Positions 20,388 to 28,124 of a stretch of DNA of 28,124 nucleotides are shown in pieces. Made by a program: the position numbers and the translations under genes. The notes beneath the pieces are model-generated. The model saw only the letters and a program-made list of their open reading frames with translations, had not been told where the DNA came from and did no database searches. The number at the start of each line of letters is the position of its first letter. Position 1 is the stretch's first letter. This DNA is from a virus: positions 1-28,124 of the IMG/VR virus record IMGVR_UViG_3300046467_001260; one strand, given 5' to 3'.

Positions 20388-22492
20388 AATACTATTACCT
20401 CTTCAGTCTTAGCTAAATCTTCGTACTTTTGTCTCCATATACAATAGTGATCTTCCAATTGCTCCTTCTCTCTGTCAGCCGGATATTGCACTTCACGAAT
20501 TGCCTTATCAGCGTCTACTACATGCGCCCATGAGGGGTCATGGATTTCTACATCTACTAGTAACGGAATTCCTATGGAATTTTCTTCCATCAAGGTTCTA
20601 ATATTTGCTACAACCTCTTCTTCCCCTTTGTAAACCTCTACTAATAATTCATCATGTACTTGCATTATCAAAGCAGACTTTTTATCCTTGAGGTAATCAT
20701 GTACCGCAATCATCCGCTCAGACATTATATCAGCAGACGTACCTTGCACTAGGTAGTTAATGCCAGCATATGCGAAATCTTCAGGAAGCCAATACTTTCG
20801 TCCATACCTATTCTGAACCATTCCAGCCTTGGTAATTTTAGCCATGACATCCTTAATAAACTTTTTAGATCCCGGTAATCCATCTAAGAAATTAGCTTTG
20901 TAAGTTCTAGCTTCCTTAATAGTACAATCTAAGGAATTAGCTAGGTTTTCTAACCCTAATCCGTATAAAATACCAAACGATAAATTCTTTGCTGCCTGAC
21001 GATAGAACTTCCACTCTGCGTGAGTTTCGTCTACATGAAATGCTGCCTTAGCTGAGTTATCATGCAGATCAACGCCTTTATCTTTCAACTCTGATAATTC
21101 TTTTTCGTTCATAAAGTATGATAAGAATACCCATACTTCCATTTGCTTATAATCAAACCCATATAAGGTGTACCCATCTCTAGGAACAAAGGCTTTCCTA
21201 GTCGCAAATTTAGTGGGGTCGCCATCTACAAAGGTTTCTTCCCCAACGAATGCCCATGCAGAGATATCTTGATCGTCAAGAGATATCCTTCCCTTGTTTG
21301 CTTTTACTATAGCCTCTAGTCGCCCCTGTAATGCCTTCATTTCCTCTTCGTTGAGGATTTGTTCCACGGTATTAATTATACCTCTAGGGATATTTTGTAG
21401 ATTAGGATTTCTAGACGATAGCCTACCTGTTACGGTTCCCCAATTACAGTAGGTGCAATGTAGAACATCGGTTTTAGCAAGGGGTTCAATATAAGTACTC
21501 AACATCTTACCTAATGTTCTATACTCTCTTACTCGTCCCGCTAACTCATGGTTAATTTTGACTAAGGCTTTTTCTCCCCACGATGGATTACCTTTTTCAG
21601 TTTTATCAGGGGATGCGATACCTAGAGACTCAAACACCTTACCTAACTGTAGATTAGATGCCACATTAAATTCTTGACCCGCTATGTCATAGATTCGTTT
21701 CAGTACCGCTTCTTGTCTAGTCCCAATACGTTTAGCCCCATCTAAGGCGTAGTCCGTGTCAATCTTAACTCCCCTATATTCCATGTCGTATAAAACAGAA
21801 GTTAGTTTGATGCTTTGTTGCCAAATTTCAACTTGATTGGTTTCTTCTATAACTTGTTTTCTAGCAAAATATAATTCTCTAGTCCAAAATACATCATTAC
21901 AACAATAAGGACCTAATAAACTGATGGGGGCTAGGGAGAAATTTTTATTCCACTTATTTTTTCTCAAGAGTTCTTTACAATTAGCGTCATACTGAGAAGC
22001 TTCTTCTCCGAATTCACGGGTAATGGTGTGAGTTAGATCTAATCTTTCGTGCTTGGCTTTCTCAGTCAATCGTGCCATCACTAAAACGTCAATCAGAGTT
22101 TTCTCCTGAGTATTCAACCACGTAAAATTATGTTCTATGTTGGTCAATCCACACTCGTACTCTAAAAACTTCAAGTCAAACTTTAGATTATATCCAACTA
22201 ATGTTTTAGTATGCTCTATGGTTCTCAACACCTCAAACATTTGATCCTCTGAAAGGTTGCCATAGACTTCAGGATGGTCAGAATGTCGGAACGGGAAATA
22301 CATGACCGCACTATCAGGTGTGGCTAACCCTATTCCACATATCTCATTTTCATTAAATTCAAATCCATTACTCTCAATATCTAAGAAGAGAGTATCTGAC
22401 TCATTTAATTTTTTTAGAGCGTCACCAAAATCATCAGGAGTGATGATTTTTGATTCGTTAGTGAATAATGTGTCTGTGCCGTACTTTATCAA
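20384..22492 (-). CDS. polA: Family A DNA polymerase with 3'-5' exonuclease
   Basis: A 702-residue replicative polymerase. The exonuclease residues are Asp38 and Glu40 (LDIE), Asp106 (NLKFD) and Tyr196-x3-Asp200. Polymerase motif A is DYKQMEVW from Asp447, motif B is R498 to Y510 (R..AK...FG..YG), and motif C is QVHDELLVEV with His613, Asp614 and Glu615. The residue matching E. coli Phe762 is Phe506. There is no 5'-3' exonuclease domain, as usual for phages. Between TGRLSSRNPNLQNIP and RKAFVP there is an extra segment of about 60 residues (371-430). A TTG at 22490-22492 is the best start I can see, with only a weak upstream GAG. It overlaps the next gene by four bases. Confidence 0.93.
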   Translation of the reverse strand: MIKYGTDTLFTNESKIITPDDFGDALKKLNESDTLFLDIESNGFEFNENEICGIGLATPDSAVMYFPFRHSDHPEVYGNLSEDQMFEVLRTIEHTKTLVGYNLKFDLKFLEYECGLTNIEHNFTWLNTQEKTLIDVLVMARLTEKAKHERLDLTHTITREFGEEASQYDANCKELLRKNKWNKNFSLAPISLLGPYCCNDVFWTRELYFARKQVIEETNQVEIWQQSIKLTSVLYDMEYRGVKIDTDYALDGAKRIGTRQEAVLKRIYDIAGQEFNVASNLQLGKVFESLGIASPDKTEKGNPSWGEKALVKINHELAGRVREYRTLGKMLSTYIEPLAKTDVLHCTYCNWGTVTGRLSSRNPNLQNIPRGIINTVEQILNEEEMKALQGRLEAIVKANKGRISLDDQDISAWAFVGEETFVDGDPTKFATRKAFVPRDGYTLYGFDYKQMEVWVFLSYFMNEKELSELKDKGVDLHDNSAKAAFHVDETHAEWKFYRQAAKNLSFGILYGLGLENLANSLDCTIKEARTYKANFLDGLPGSKKFIKDVMAKITKAGMVQNRYGRKYWLPEDFAYAGINYLVQGTSADIMSERMIAVHDYLKDKKSALIMQVHDELLVEVYKGEEEVVANIRTLMEENSIGIPLLVDVEIHDPSWAHVVDADKAIREVQYPADREKEQLEDHYCIWRQKYEDLAKTEEVIVL

Positions 22493-22499
22493 AAAATTC

Positions 22500-22697
22500 T
22501 CAATTCTGATGTTTAAGATTTAATTCTTTTTCTACTCTTTCAATAATATCATAAATATGAACCAAAGTGAGGGTTTGCGGGCTAACAATTTCTCTCTGGG
22601 GGTCCTGTTTTATAACTTCTTTAATTTCTTGCAACGCTTGTGTTAAAATACTTAACCTTGAGGGTACAGGTGCGAAATACTCTTTTCCTATTTCCAT
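22500..22697 (-). CDS. Small helical protein upstream of polymerase (65 aa)
   Basis: The frame opens at 22706 with three close Met codons. I choose the third (MEIGKEYF, ATG ending at 22697) because AAAGGA lies eight bases before it; the first two ATGs lie inside or directly against that site. The product is helical and charged (ILTQALQEIKEVIKQD...IYDIIERVEKELNLK). No family recognised. It lies between the inverted repeat and the polymerase. Confidence 0.65.
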   Translation of the reverse strand: MEIGKEYFAPVPSRLSILTQALQEIKEVIKQDPQREIVSPQTLTLVHIYDIIERVEKELNLKHQN

Positions 22698-22717
22698 ACT
22701 CATCATCCTTTATTAGA

Positions 22718-22748
22718 GTAGAGGGGGACAGGTTATGTCCCCCTCTAC
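22718..22748 (-). terminator. Perfect 13-bp inverted repeat (RNA hairpin; terminator or 3' stabiliser)
   Basis: Arms GTAGAGGGGGACA (22718-22730) and TGTCCCCCTCTAC (22736-22748) are exact complements around a 5-base loop. On the minus-strand transcript the hairpin begins three bases after the stop of the small basic protein gene. It is followed by TCTAATAA rather than a run of T, so classic termination in that direction is doubtful. On the plus strand CTTTT follows. It is the clearest intergenic structure in the window. Confidence 0.7.
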
Positions 22749-22751
22749 CTT

Positions 22752-22964
22752 TTACGCCTCAGATACAAATTGACCTTTGGCGTTACGTTTTCGGGGTTTA
22801 CGACTACTACTGGTAGTCGGAACGGACATAGTTGGGCGATGTAACTGGCTAGCTACATTCCGACTATTGAATCCATCTTCTAAAGATGCCCGTTTAGGTT
22901 TTACTAGATCTGGCTCAGTGGCAGTCTGAGTAAAAAACCCCTTTACAAAACCAAGTATACCCAT
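22752..22964 (-). CDS. Small basic protein (70 aa), unknown function
   Basis: The start is placed at the ATG at 22962-22964 (MGILGFVKGFF), which has AAAGGAG about eight bases upstream. A longer frame to 23084 would overlap the ssDNA-binding gene by about 100 bases. The product has a short hydrophobic start, a Ser/Thr-rich middle and a basic C-terminus of RKPRKRNAKGQF type, which is common in small phage proteins. It may bind nucleic acid; no family is recognised. The inverted repeat follows three bases after its stop. Confidence 0.7.
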   Translation of the reverse strand: MGILGFVKGFFTQTATEPDLVKPKRASLEDGFNSRNVASQLHRPTMSVPTTSSSRKPRKRNAKGQFVSEA

Positions 22965-22980
22965 ACTTGTTTCTCCTTTA

Positions 22981-23832
22981 CTAGAATAACGATTCTTCGT
23001 CGTTATCCACAGAAGATGTGTTGAACGAAGGAACTTCCGACGAACTATCCACATCCCAAGGTGACTTATTAGAGGAAGTCCCATTCAACGAAGTTGTTTG
23101 GGTGTCCGAATTCCTCTTTTCTATAGCTTCGGCTATAGAACGTTCTTTCTGTAGGAAAAAGTCTACAGGTCGGATGAGAGAATCTGCTGATTGCCCCCCT
23201 GCCTCAGACGGAACACTGGCTTCGTCAGTAACAGTTTTTATGGAGTATGAAGTGTCATCTCTTCCACTTCCTGTGCGACGAATCCTAACCTTATGTTTAT
23301 TCAAGGCTCCATCTTCATCGTAGATATCTACAATTTGATTCCATAGATATTTACTACGCCCAAAACCTTGTGACCACATCTGGAAATTTTCTGCGGACTG
23401 TTTTAGGAAAGACTTTCCACTAGGACTCTGAACTGTCTCCCAAGAAGCCACGGTATCTTCCCCGAAGTTCTTGTCCAAAGTTTTAGAGTTAGCAGGGTTT
23501 CTCATAATGTTTTCTACATACAACCACACGCCAAATTTAGTCCTGAGTTGTGTCCCAGAATCTACCTCGGCAGCTTTATAGTCACCCTCTTGGGATTGAC
23601 CTTCAGCCATAGCGTCGTAGGTATATGCGCCATTACGACCCATACCAGTGGCACGATAAGTTGAAAAGTCTTGAATCCTATAATCTTCAGGATCACCCGA
23701 CGGAACTATAGATACTGTGGCAATATCTCCGTCATACAACCAAAGTTCAGAACCAGGTCCTCTCCTAGAGGATCGTTCCTGTTCTTCCTTGTCGGCTCGC
23801 TGACTAATGCCAGCAATTCCACCACTTACCAT
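22981..23832 (-). CDS. Probable phage single-stranded DNA-binding protein
   Basis: A 283-residue protein. The core (about 28-190) is rich in aromatic residues and strands (ELWLYDGDIATVSIVP, KFGVWLYVENIM, FQMWSQGFGRSKYLWNQIVDIY, HKVRIRRTGSG). A Ser/Asn-rich linker follows, and the protein ends in an acidic tail DNDEESLF. An acidic tail with a terminal Phe is the hallmark of bacterial SSB and T7 gp2.5, where it recruits partner proteins. The position between primase and polymerase supports the call. I do not see a diagnostic OB-fold motif, so the assignment is an inference. GGGAG lies six bases before the ATG, and it overlaps the primase stop by 7 bases. Confidence 0.68.
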   Translation of the reverse strand: MVSGGIAGISQRADKEEQERSSRRGPGSELWLYDGDIATVSIVPSGDPEDYRIQDFSTYRATGMGRNGAYTYDAMAEGQSQEGDYKAAEVDSGTQLRTKFGVWLYVENIMRNPANSKTLDKNFGEDTVASWETVQSPSGKSFLKQSAENFQMWSQGFGRSKYLWNQIVDIYDEDGALNKHKVRIRRTGSGRDDTSYSIKTVTDEASVPSEAGGQSADSLIRPVDFFLQKERSIAEAIEKRNSDTQTTSLNGTSSNKSPWDVDSSSEVPSFNTSSVDNDEESLF

Positions 23833-24779
23833 TTTAAACTCCCTTCCAAACCTAAATCGGTTCGGTTAGCTATTATGGAATGCAAAAGGTTTACATCCCT
23901 TATTTCCTGAATGTCTTTATAGCCATCAGGGAGTCTAGCAAAACTGACTAACCTATGCTTCGATAATTTAGACGCAATCCGCTGTGCAGCGGCTATTCCT
24001 GTCTCATCATTGTCCAAACATAGGACTAGTTCAGAGGTATGGAGTGTATTGATGAGGGACTCCTGTTTTTTAGACATGGAAGCCCCAAGTATTGCTATTG
24101 ATTCGAAGTTATGTTGTTTAAGCCATAATGTGTCAAGTATGCCTTCAGTTAGACAAACAAAGCTAGACTCATTTATATTATACAGCCCATAAACGATTTT
24201 GCTCTTTTTCAAGCCAAAACTGTATAAATATTTGGGGTGTAGTCCCGATGGTTGTCGAGTTACACTACCCACAATAACGCCTCTATTATCTCTGATGGGA
24301 AGAACTAATCCTCCACGACCGTTTGTTCCAGCCTCAGCGTCAATCAGAGTTTGTGCTGTGAATTCTCTATCGAAAATCCAGTTAGGTACTTCTCCTTTCT
24401 CATACTCTATGTTTACTTCTTCTAACGGAGCGTCCTCTTCTTCAATTACATTCCATGTGTCATGAAGTTTGAACTCTACGTTGTCAGAAAATTTCCTAAT
24501 AAATACATCGGTTTGTAACCGTGACCATCCTGTATATTTAGCTATAAATGAATCTAAATGCCCTGCGCCACAATTAGCATAACAAATCCATTGCCCACTA
24601 TCTAAATTAATAGAGAGCGAAGGTAGTTGATCGTCATGGAACGGACAACGAAAAACCCTTTGGGCTATTCGCTCAGAATTTCCTTTAACCTCGGTTTCGA
24701 ATCCTGCTTCGTTGAGGATGTCTTCCCACGGGTAAAATTGAACTTCCGTTTTCTGTTCCGACTTTTCTTTTCTAACCAT
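23826..24779 (-). CDS. DnaG-like DNA primase (CHC2 zinc finger and Toprim)
   Basis: A 317-residue primase. The zinc finger has Cys45, His48, Cys66 and Cys70 in CPFHDD...CYANCG, the CHC2 arrangement. A Toprim domain follows, with Glu212 in LTEGILD and Asp256/Asp258 in LCLDNDETG. It lacks the C-terminal helicase-binding domain of full bacterial DnaG, as expected for a phage version working with a separate DnaB-like helicase. The ATG at 24779 lies inside the RNase H gene, giving a 115-base overlap. The CHC2 domain needs sequence from about residue 16, so most of this overlap must be real. No good ribosome site is seen at the ideal distance. Confidence 0.9.
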   Translation of the reverse strand: MVRKEKSEQKTEVQFYPWEDILNEAGFETEVKGNSERIAQRVFRCPFHDDQLPSLSINLDSGQWICYANCGAGHLDSFIAKYTGWSRLQTDVFIRKFSDNVEFKLHDTWNVIEEEDAPLEEVNIEYEKGEVPNWIFDREFTAQTLIDAEAGTNGRGGLVLPIRDNRGVIVGSVTRQPSGLHPKYLYSFGLKKSKIVYGLYNINESSFVCLTEGILDTLWLKQHNFESIAILGASMSKKQESLINTLHTSELVLCLDNDETGIAAAQRIASKLSKHRLVSFARLPDGYKDIQEIRDVNLLHSIIANRTDLGLEGSLKW

Positions 24780-25216
24780 TCCTTCAAATCTCCAGACGCA
24801 TTTGTAGCTAAAGTGTCTGCAATCTCTTGTAAAGGATGTCCTTTATGACCTGGAACCCATACATGGCTAATATCCTTTAATAAATCCCTTATTGTGAAAT
24901 ACCTCTCCCACAAATCTGCCTCATCAACTGGGTAGTTAGTAAACTTAATGCAATTATCTATTACATACTTACTGTCTGAATAGATGGAAACCCTATCCGA
25001 TAAATCATATAAGTGTACCACTTCTAAACCCTTAATAACCCCCATTAATTCCATTCGGCTATTAGTAGTATTGGGTTCACCGCCTGACATAGTAGAAACA
25101 ATATTTTGGTCGTCATCCGTTATTACAACACCCCATCCACCTACACCACCAGGATTAGTTCTACAAGAACCATCGGTATATATTTTTATTTTAGAATTTG
25201 GCATCGTGTTGTACAT
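24665..25216 (-). CDS. rnhA: Ribonuclease HI with basic C-terminal tail
   Basis: A 183-residue RNase HI. The catalytic set is Asp15 (YTDGSC), Glu56 (RMELMG), Asp81 (SDSKYV), His124 (VPGHKGH) and Asp134 (ADTLA). It removes RNA primers or RNA in hybrids at the fork. Residues after about 145 form an extra Lys/Arg-rich tail, part of it encoded inside the primase overlap. The start is uncertain between the ATG at 25216, very close to AGGA, and the ATG at 25204 (MPNSKIKIYTDG). Both overlap the helicase 3' end. Confidence 0.92.
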   Translation of the reverse strand: MYNTMPNSKIKIYTDGSCRTNPGGVGGWGVVITDDDQNIVSTMSGGEPNTTNSRMELMGVIKGLEVVHLYDLSDRVSIYSDSKYVIDNCIKFTNYPVDEADLWERYFTIRDLLKDISHVWVPGHKGHPLQEIADTLATNASGDLKEWLEKKSRNRKRKFNFTRGKTSSTKQDSKPRLKEILSE

Positions 25217-26459
25217 CTTCCTGCATTAACTCTTGAACATCTCCAATATCTACATCCCAGTGTAGCACACTTTTATCTTTTATTTCTACATCATCTCGTT
25301 GCTTCATATAATACAGGTATCTTTGGTTATCCTCATCTTCAACTTTACTCATCGCAAAAGCTATATCACTAGCCCTAACTAAAGCATCCCCATTAGCCAC
25401 TTGATTCAACTTGGGTGGTTTAAATAAATCCACCGCTTCTCTACCTGCTTGAGTGGTACAGAACACAGGAATCTCATGCGCCATTGCTATATTTTTCAAA
25501 CCTTTAAATAGATTGTCGTTCTGTTCCCACTTAGCTCTACTGGAATCGTCACTAAGTAAGTAAACCCCATCCACTACTACCAAATCAGGAGAATATTTTC
25601 TCACCAAATTTCTAATAGTAGACACACTCAACGCATCAAATCCTAAGTGGTGGGGGAATAAAATGTTTCTGGAATCCATGGCAGTAAGGAATTCTCTGTA
25701 CTGCTCTTCATCTATACCTTCTTCACCTCTACGAAGTTTAGTTAGGGAAAACTCATATCCTAGTAATTTCCCCAAGAAAGAGTCCATTCTCATAGACATA
25801 GCTTTCACAGGCATTTCTGTGGATATTAATAACGTTTTATACCCTTGCTTCATAGCTACAGCAGCCACCTTTACAGACATGAAAGATTTACCCACCGTAG
25901 GTCGAGCAAAAAGTGAATATAATTCACCAGGCATCCATCCTACACCAAGCCTATTTAGAGTCTTGAAGGGGGTTGGTATACCCAACATACCTAAAGACCT
26001 ATCCTTACGCTGTGCGACCCTCTGAGAGTACTCTGATAGCCTGTCTATACTCCCTGAGTCATACACTTCTATATCATCATCTACCGTAGCAGTTACAGAC
26101 TCTAATTCTTGTATTAATTTCTCTACCGCTTGCTGTGGATTATCACCTTTAATTTTAGGAACCCACTCAGTAGCAGACTGCACAGCAGTTCTATACATAA
26201 GTTGATGTTTCAATTGACCTGAAAAGAAACTTACATCGGCTGCATCAGCAGTACTTTGGTCTAACTCAGGATATTTAGCCGTTAGTATAGCCCGTGAAGG
26301 CACTTGGCGACTTTCATCTAACTCATCTAAAATAAATTGAAACGCTTCACCAAAAACTGCAAAATGTTGTGGGGTTACGTTAATCTTCTTCAAATCGGCA
26401 TAAGATGAGATATTTAAAACTATCCCGCTTTCTACATAATTGTAAGAAAGGTTGCTCAC
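25191..26459 (-). CDS. DnaB-like replicative helicase
   Basis: A 422-residue RecA-fold hexameric helicase. A helical N-terminal domain spans about 20-125. The ATPase domain follows: Walker A ARPTVGKS (185-192; Ala replaces the usual first Gly), the STEM motif (213-216), Walker B LVVVDG (293-298) and the sensor TTQ (335-337). It unwinds the fork in partnership with the primase encoded two genes downstream. It starts with GTG overlapping the preceding stop (GTGA), eight bases after AAGGAG. It ends a few bases into the RNase H gene. Confidence 0.92.
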   Translation of the reverse strand: MSNLSYNYVESGIVLNISSYADLKKINVTPQHFAVFGEAFQFILDELDESRQVPSRAILTAKYPELDQSTADAADVSFFSGQLKHQLMYRTAVQSATEWVPKIKGDNPQQAVEKLIQELESVTATVDDDIEVYDSGSIDRLSEYSQRVAQRKDRSLGMLGIPTPFKTLNRLGVGWMPGELYSLFARPTVGKSFMSVKVAAVAMKQGYKTLLISTEMPVKAMSMRMDSFLGKLLGYEFSLTKLRRGEEGIDEEQYREFLTAMDSRNILFPHHLGFDALSVSTIRNLVRKYSPDLVVVDGVYLLSDDSSRAKWEQNDNLFKGLKNIAMAHEIPVFCTTQAGREAVDLFKPPKLNQVANGDALVRASDIAFAMSKVEDEDNQRYLYYMKQRDDVEIKDKSVLHWDVDIGDVQELMQEDVQHDAKF

Positions 26460-26869
26460 TTAGCCCACTCCTTTAACTCTTCTTCTATTTCTGATATCCG
26501 TTTTCGGTCAGATGCAGATGGGAACCACCTAGTAGATGCTTCTTCATACTCATACCAAAGATTTTTTTGCCTCTTGTTGCCTCTATCTTTTACTAACCAC
26601 TCTAGCTTAGGGTGAGCAGAGTGAGGATCATAATCCGCAAAGTTCGAGCAGAATTCGGAGATAATAGTTCCCGATTTAGTTGCAACCTCTATAGCAAGTA
26701 AAATAGTATACACATTATAAGTATCAAATAAAACCTTTAGGTCGTGTAAATCTAACCCTCCCCATCGTAATGAGACATACGAATTAGATTGATGCAATTT
26801 AAACTGGGAGTTCCAGCAAGCCAATAAATCCTTACTAGTATATTTCTCAGGATTTTTTCGTCTAGGCAA
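26456..26869 (-). CDS. Small protein upstream of the replicative helicase, unknown function
   Basis: A 137-residue protein with a basic N-terminus, TSKDLLACWNSQFKLH, and several Trp and Tyr residues. It ends in a charged helix (RKRISEIEEELKEWAK). It contains no internal Met; the only usable start is TTG at 26867-26869, with a weak ribosome site, overlapping the upstream gene by 8 bases. Its stop overlaps the helicase start (GTGA). Translational coupling to a DnaB-like helicase would suit a loader or accessory factor, but there is no sequence signature for that. Confidence 0.65.
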   Translation of the reverse strand: MPRRKNPEKYTSKDLLACWNSQFKLHQSNSYVSLRWGGLDLHDLKVLFDTYNVYTILLAIEVATKSGTIISEFCSNFADYDPHSAHPKLEWLVKDRGNKRQKNLWYEYEEASTRWFPSASDRKRISEIEEELKEWAK

Positions 26870-27266
26870 TTTCGCTTCTAACTTTCATGAGGATAGAACC
26901 TAACTCAGCCTCGTTTTTACCACCCAAAAGTTGCGTCCCTGTACCCATCAGTATCTTAGCCAACTCTTTGTTAGATTCAAATTTTAATTTTACTAATTGA
27001 TGTAGTGTAGCATACTTTACATCATTCCAGTTGGGTCTTATCCAAATATCTTCTAAAAGGTTTCGCACTTCTGCTAAAGAAGTTTTAGATATTTGAAATT
27101 TTATCGCCCTATCGGAAACTTTAGCAGCTTGGAAAGCATGTTCAACAGAAGGGTAGGTAATACCTTCCACTATAATGGAAGATAGATGAGAATTCCTCAA
27201 GCACTTGTAAGAACCTTTTAGTTCAAGTCCTTTACTTCTCCAATTCTTACTCACGGTAACCACCAT
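26862..27266 (-). CDS. NADAR-family (YbiA-like, DUF1768) protein, probable ADP-ribose N-glycosidase
   Basis: A 134-residue protein with the NADAR core. IIVEGITYPSVEHAFQAAK (31-49) carries the family's YPS.EH..QA signature. RPNWNDVK (77-84) follows, then KFESNKELAKILMGTG (95-110) and the closing ELGSILMKVR (121-130). Family members cleave N-glycosidic bonds of riboflavin intermediates or remove ADP-ribose from guanine bases; the latter can counter DarT-type toxins. This copy is short: the usual stretch with a WG motif between the TG and LG.LM blocks seems contracted, so activity needs proof. It starts with ATG inside the upstream SNF2 gene (20-base overlap) and has a weak ribosome site. Confidence 0.8.
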   Translation of the reverse strand: MVVTVSKNWRSKGLELKGSYKCLRNSHLSSIIVEGITYPSVEHAFQAAKVSDRAIKFQISKTSLAEVRNLLEDIWIRPNWNDVKYATLHQLVKLKFESNKELAKILMGTGTQLLGGKNEAELGSILMKVRSEIA

Positions 27267-28124
27267 CTATTAACTTGACATAATCTCTAACAGATAATTT
27301 TACTTCTTGCATTTGTTCTGCGCCTTCCATAAAATTATTAGATTCCGCTAAACGAGAATTATATACTTTTTGTATTCCTTCATCTATTGTACCAATTAAA
27401 TATGGTAAAAGTACGTTAACCGTCTTTTCTTGCCCCATACGCCATAATCTATCCTCACGCTGAACCATAGTACCAGGATTATGGACATAGCCATAATGAA
27501 CTAAGGTATCTGCCCCTACCATATCCAATCCAAATTTTCCAGCGTCCGTGGATACCAAGATTCCCTTTTTAGCTTTATTAAAATCTTTAACCACCTCAAA
27601 ACGGTTATTCTTTTCTTTTCCTGATATGTAATAAGGAGTATCAAAATACTCTTTCAACATTCTAGCACTTCTTTCAAAGAAGGTGAAGACAACTAATTTA
27701 TCTACAGTATCATATAATTCTTCAAGCCATTGTCTTTTAGCCTTATTTTGTAGGTTCCCATACATCCCCTCAACAAAATACCTAACATCTAGCGTAGCCG
27801 ATCCTACAGTTTTATGCTCTTCTTTACTACCACTTTCTACCCACGCCTTAAACTCAGAAGATAATTTAGAGTACTCTGTTTTTTCTTCTGAAGACATCTC
27901 CAAAGGAACGGGGGTGTAAATTTTGGGAGGCAACTCTGATAGCTTCTCTAATTTGGTTCTACGTAAAACAAACGGAGAAGTTAAAGCGTGTAATTCTGGT
28001 AACTTTTCTTTCTTAGCACCAATTACTTTCCCATTCCAATCGACTTCACAATACCTTTTAGTAAATGTATATACATTATCAGGGATTACCTCAGGACGGA
28101 TAAATTTCATTATAGAGAAAAATT
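27247..28124 (-). CDS. SNF2-family helicase, C-terminal part (cut by window edge)
   Basis: The frame stays open through an ATG at 28110 to the window edge (FFSIMKFIRPEV), and this reads as normal SNF2 sequence, so the gene continues beyond the window and its N-terminal half is missing here. Visible parts are LTSPFVLRRTK; a helicase_C lobe with LVVFTFFERSARMLKEYF; motif V GILVSTDAGKFGLDMVGA; and motif VI MVQREDRLWRMGQEKTVNVLLPY with the Q..DR..R.GQ pattern. SNF2 proteins in phages are DNA translocases involved in replication or recombination. It is the first gene of the visible run. Confidence 0.92.
   Translation of the reverse strand, partial: FFSIMKFIRPEVIPDNVYTFTKRYCEVDWNGKVIGAKKEKLPELHALTSPFVLRRTKLEKLSELPPKIYTPVPLEMSSEEKTEYSKLSSEFKAWVESGSKEEHKTVGSATLDVRYFVEGMYGNLQNKAKRQWLEELYDTVDKLVVFTFFERSARMLKEYFDTPYYISGKEKNNRFEVVKDFNKAKKGILVSTDAGKFGLDMVGADTLVHYGYVHNPGTMVQREDRLWRMGQEKTVNVLLPYLIGTIDEGIQKVYNSRLAESNNFMEGAEQMQEVKLSVRDYVKLIDGGYRE

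Noticed and set aside
22965-23084. Longer N-terminus for the small basic protein
   Set aside because: It lies out of frame within the ssDNA-binding gene. The ATG at 22964 has a strong ribosome site and gives a normal small phage protein.
28108-28110. ATG as the true start of the SNF2 gene
   Set aside because: The frame stays open to the window edge and the upstream residues continue normal SNF2 sequence; the ATPase lobe must lie beyond the window.

Overview
The window is a contiguous piece of a tailed double-stranded DNA bacteriophage genome (Caudoviricetes-like). It carries both terminase subunits, a portal, head-maturation proteases and an HK97 gp10-like protein, followed upstream by a complete phage replication and recombination set. 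It is AT-rich and has strong Shine-Dalgarno sites (GGAGG/AAGGA), so the host is a bacterium; I cannot name it. There is no integrase, repressor, tRNA, CRISPR array or insertion sequence. Every gene I can support lies on the minus strand, so transcription runs from high to low coordinates. Neighbouring genes are separated by a few bases or overlap by 1 to 115 bases. No gene-free stretch exceeds 300 bases; the longest apparent one (16886-17058) is filled by the missed 5' end of a ruvC-like gene that appears to start with ATT.

Layout in the direction of transcription. (1) 28124-22752, early replication: an SNF2-type helicase cut by the window edge, a NADAR-family protein, a small unknown, a DnaB-like helicase, RNase HI, a DnaG-like primase, a probable ssDNA-binding protein with an acidic Phe-terminated tail, and a small basic protein. 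A perfect 13-bp inverted repeat follows. (2) 22697-16613, polymerase, recombination and nucleotide pool: a small protein, family A DNA polymerase, a small protein, RecA, a Vsr/DUF559-like nuclease, a RecB/Cas4-like nuclease, a DUF3310 protein, a helical protein, a MazG-like pyrophosphohydrolase and the RuvC-like resolvase. (3) 16620-1, packaging and head: a Cys/His protein, TerS, TerL, a B12-dependent ribonucleotide reductase, a coiled-coil protein, a portal with two zinc-knuckle-like motifs, a 911-residue multidomain protein, a 42-residue peptide, an HTH-metallophosphoesterase, a gp10-like protein, a small helical protein, a ClpP-like protease, an XkdF-like protease, a 511-residue protein of unknown function, a 70-residue protein and a partial gene at the edge. 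No major capsid gene is recognisable in the window; it probably lies just beyond position 1.

The most interesting content is a possible NAD/ADP-ribose theme. The 911-residue protein beside the portal joins a Nudix hydrolase, a soluble PAP2-type phosphatase and an ADP-ribosyltransferase-like domain. The same phage also encodes a NADAR-family protein, a family known to remove ADP-ribose from guanine. A roughly 27-residue motif (RVYLKPG, APEG, TGP.GG.YYD) occurs both in the 911-residue protein and near the N-terminus of the 511-residue head-module protein, which suggests a common targeting or processing signal.
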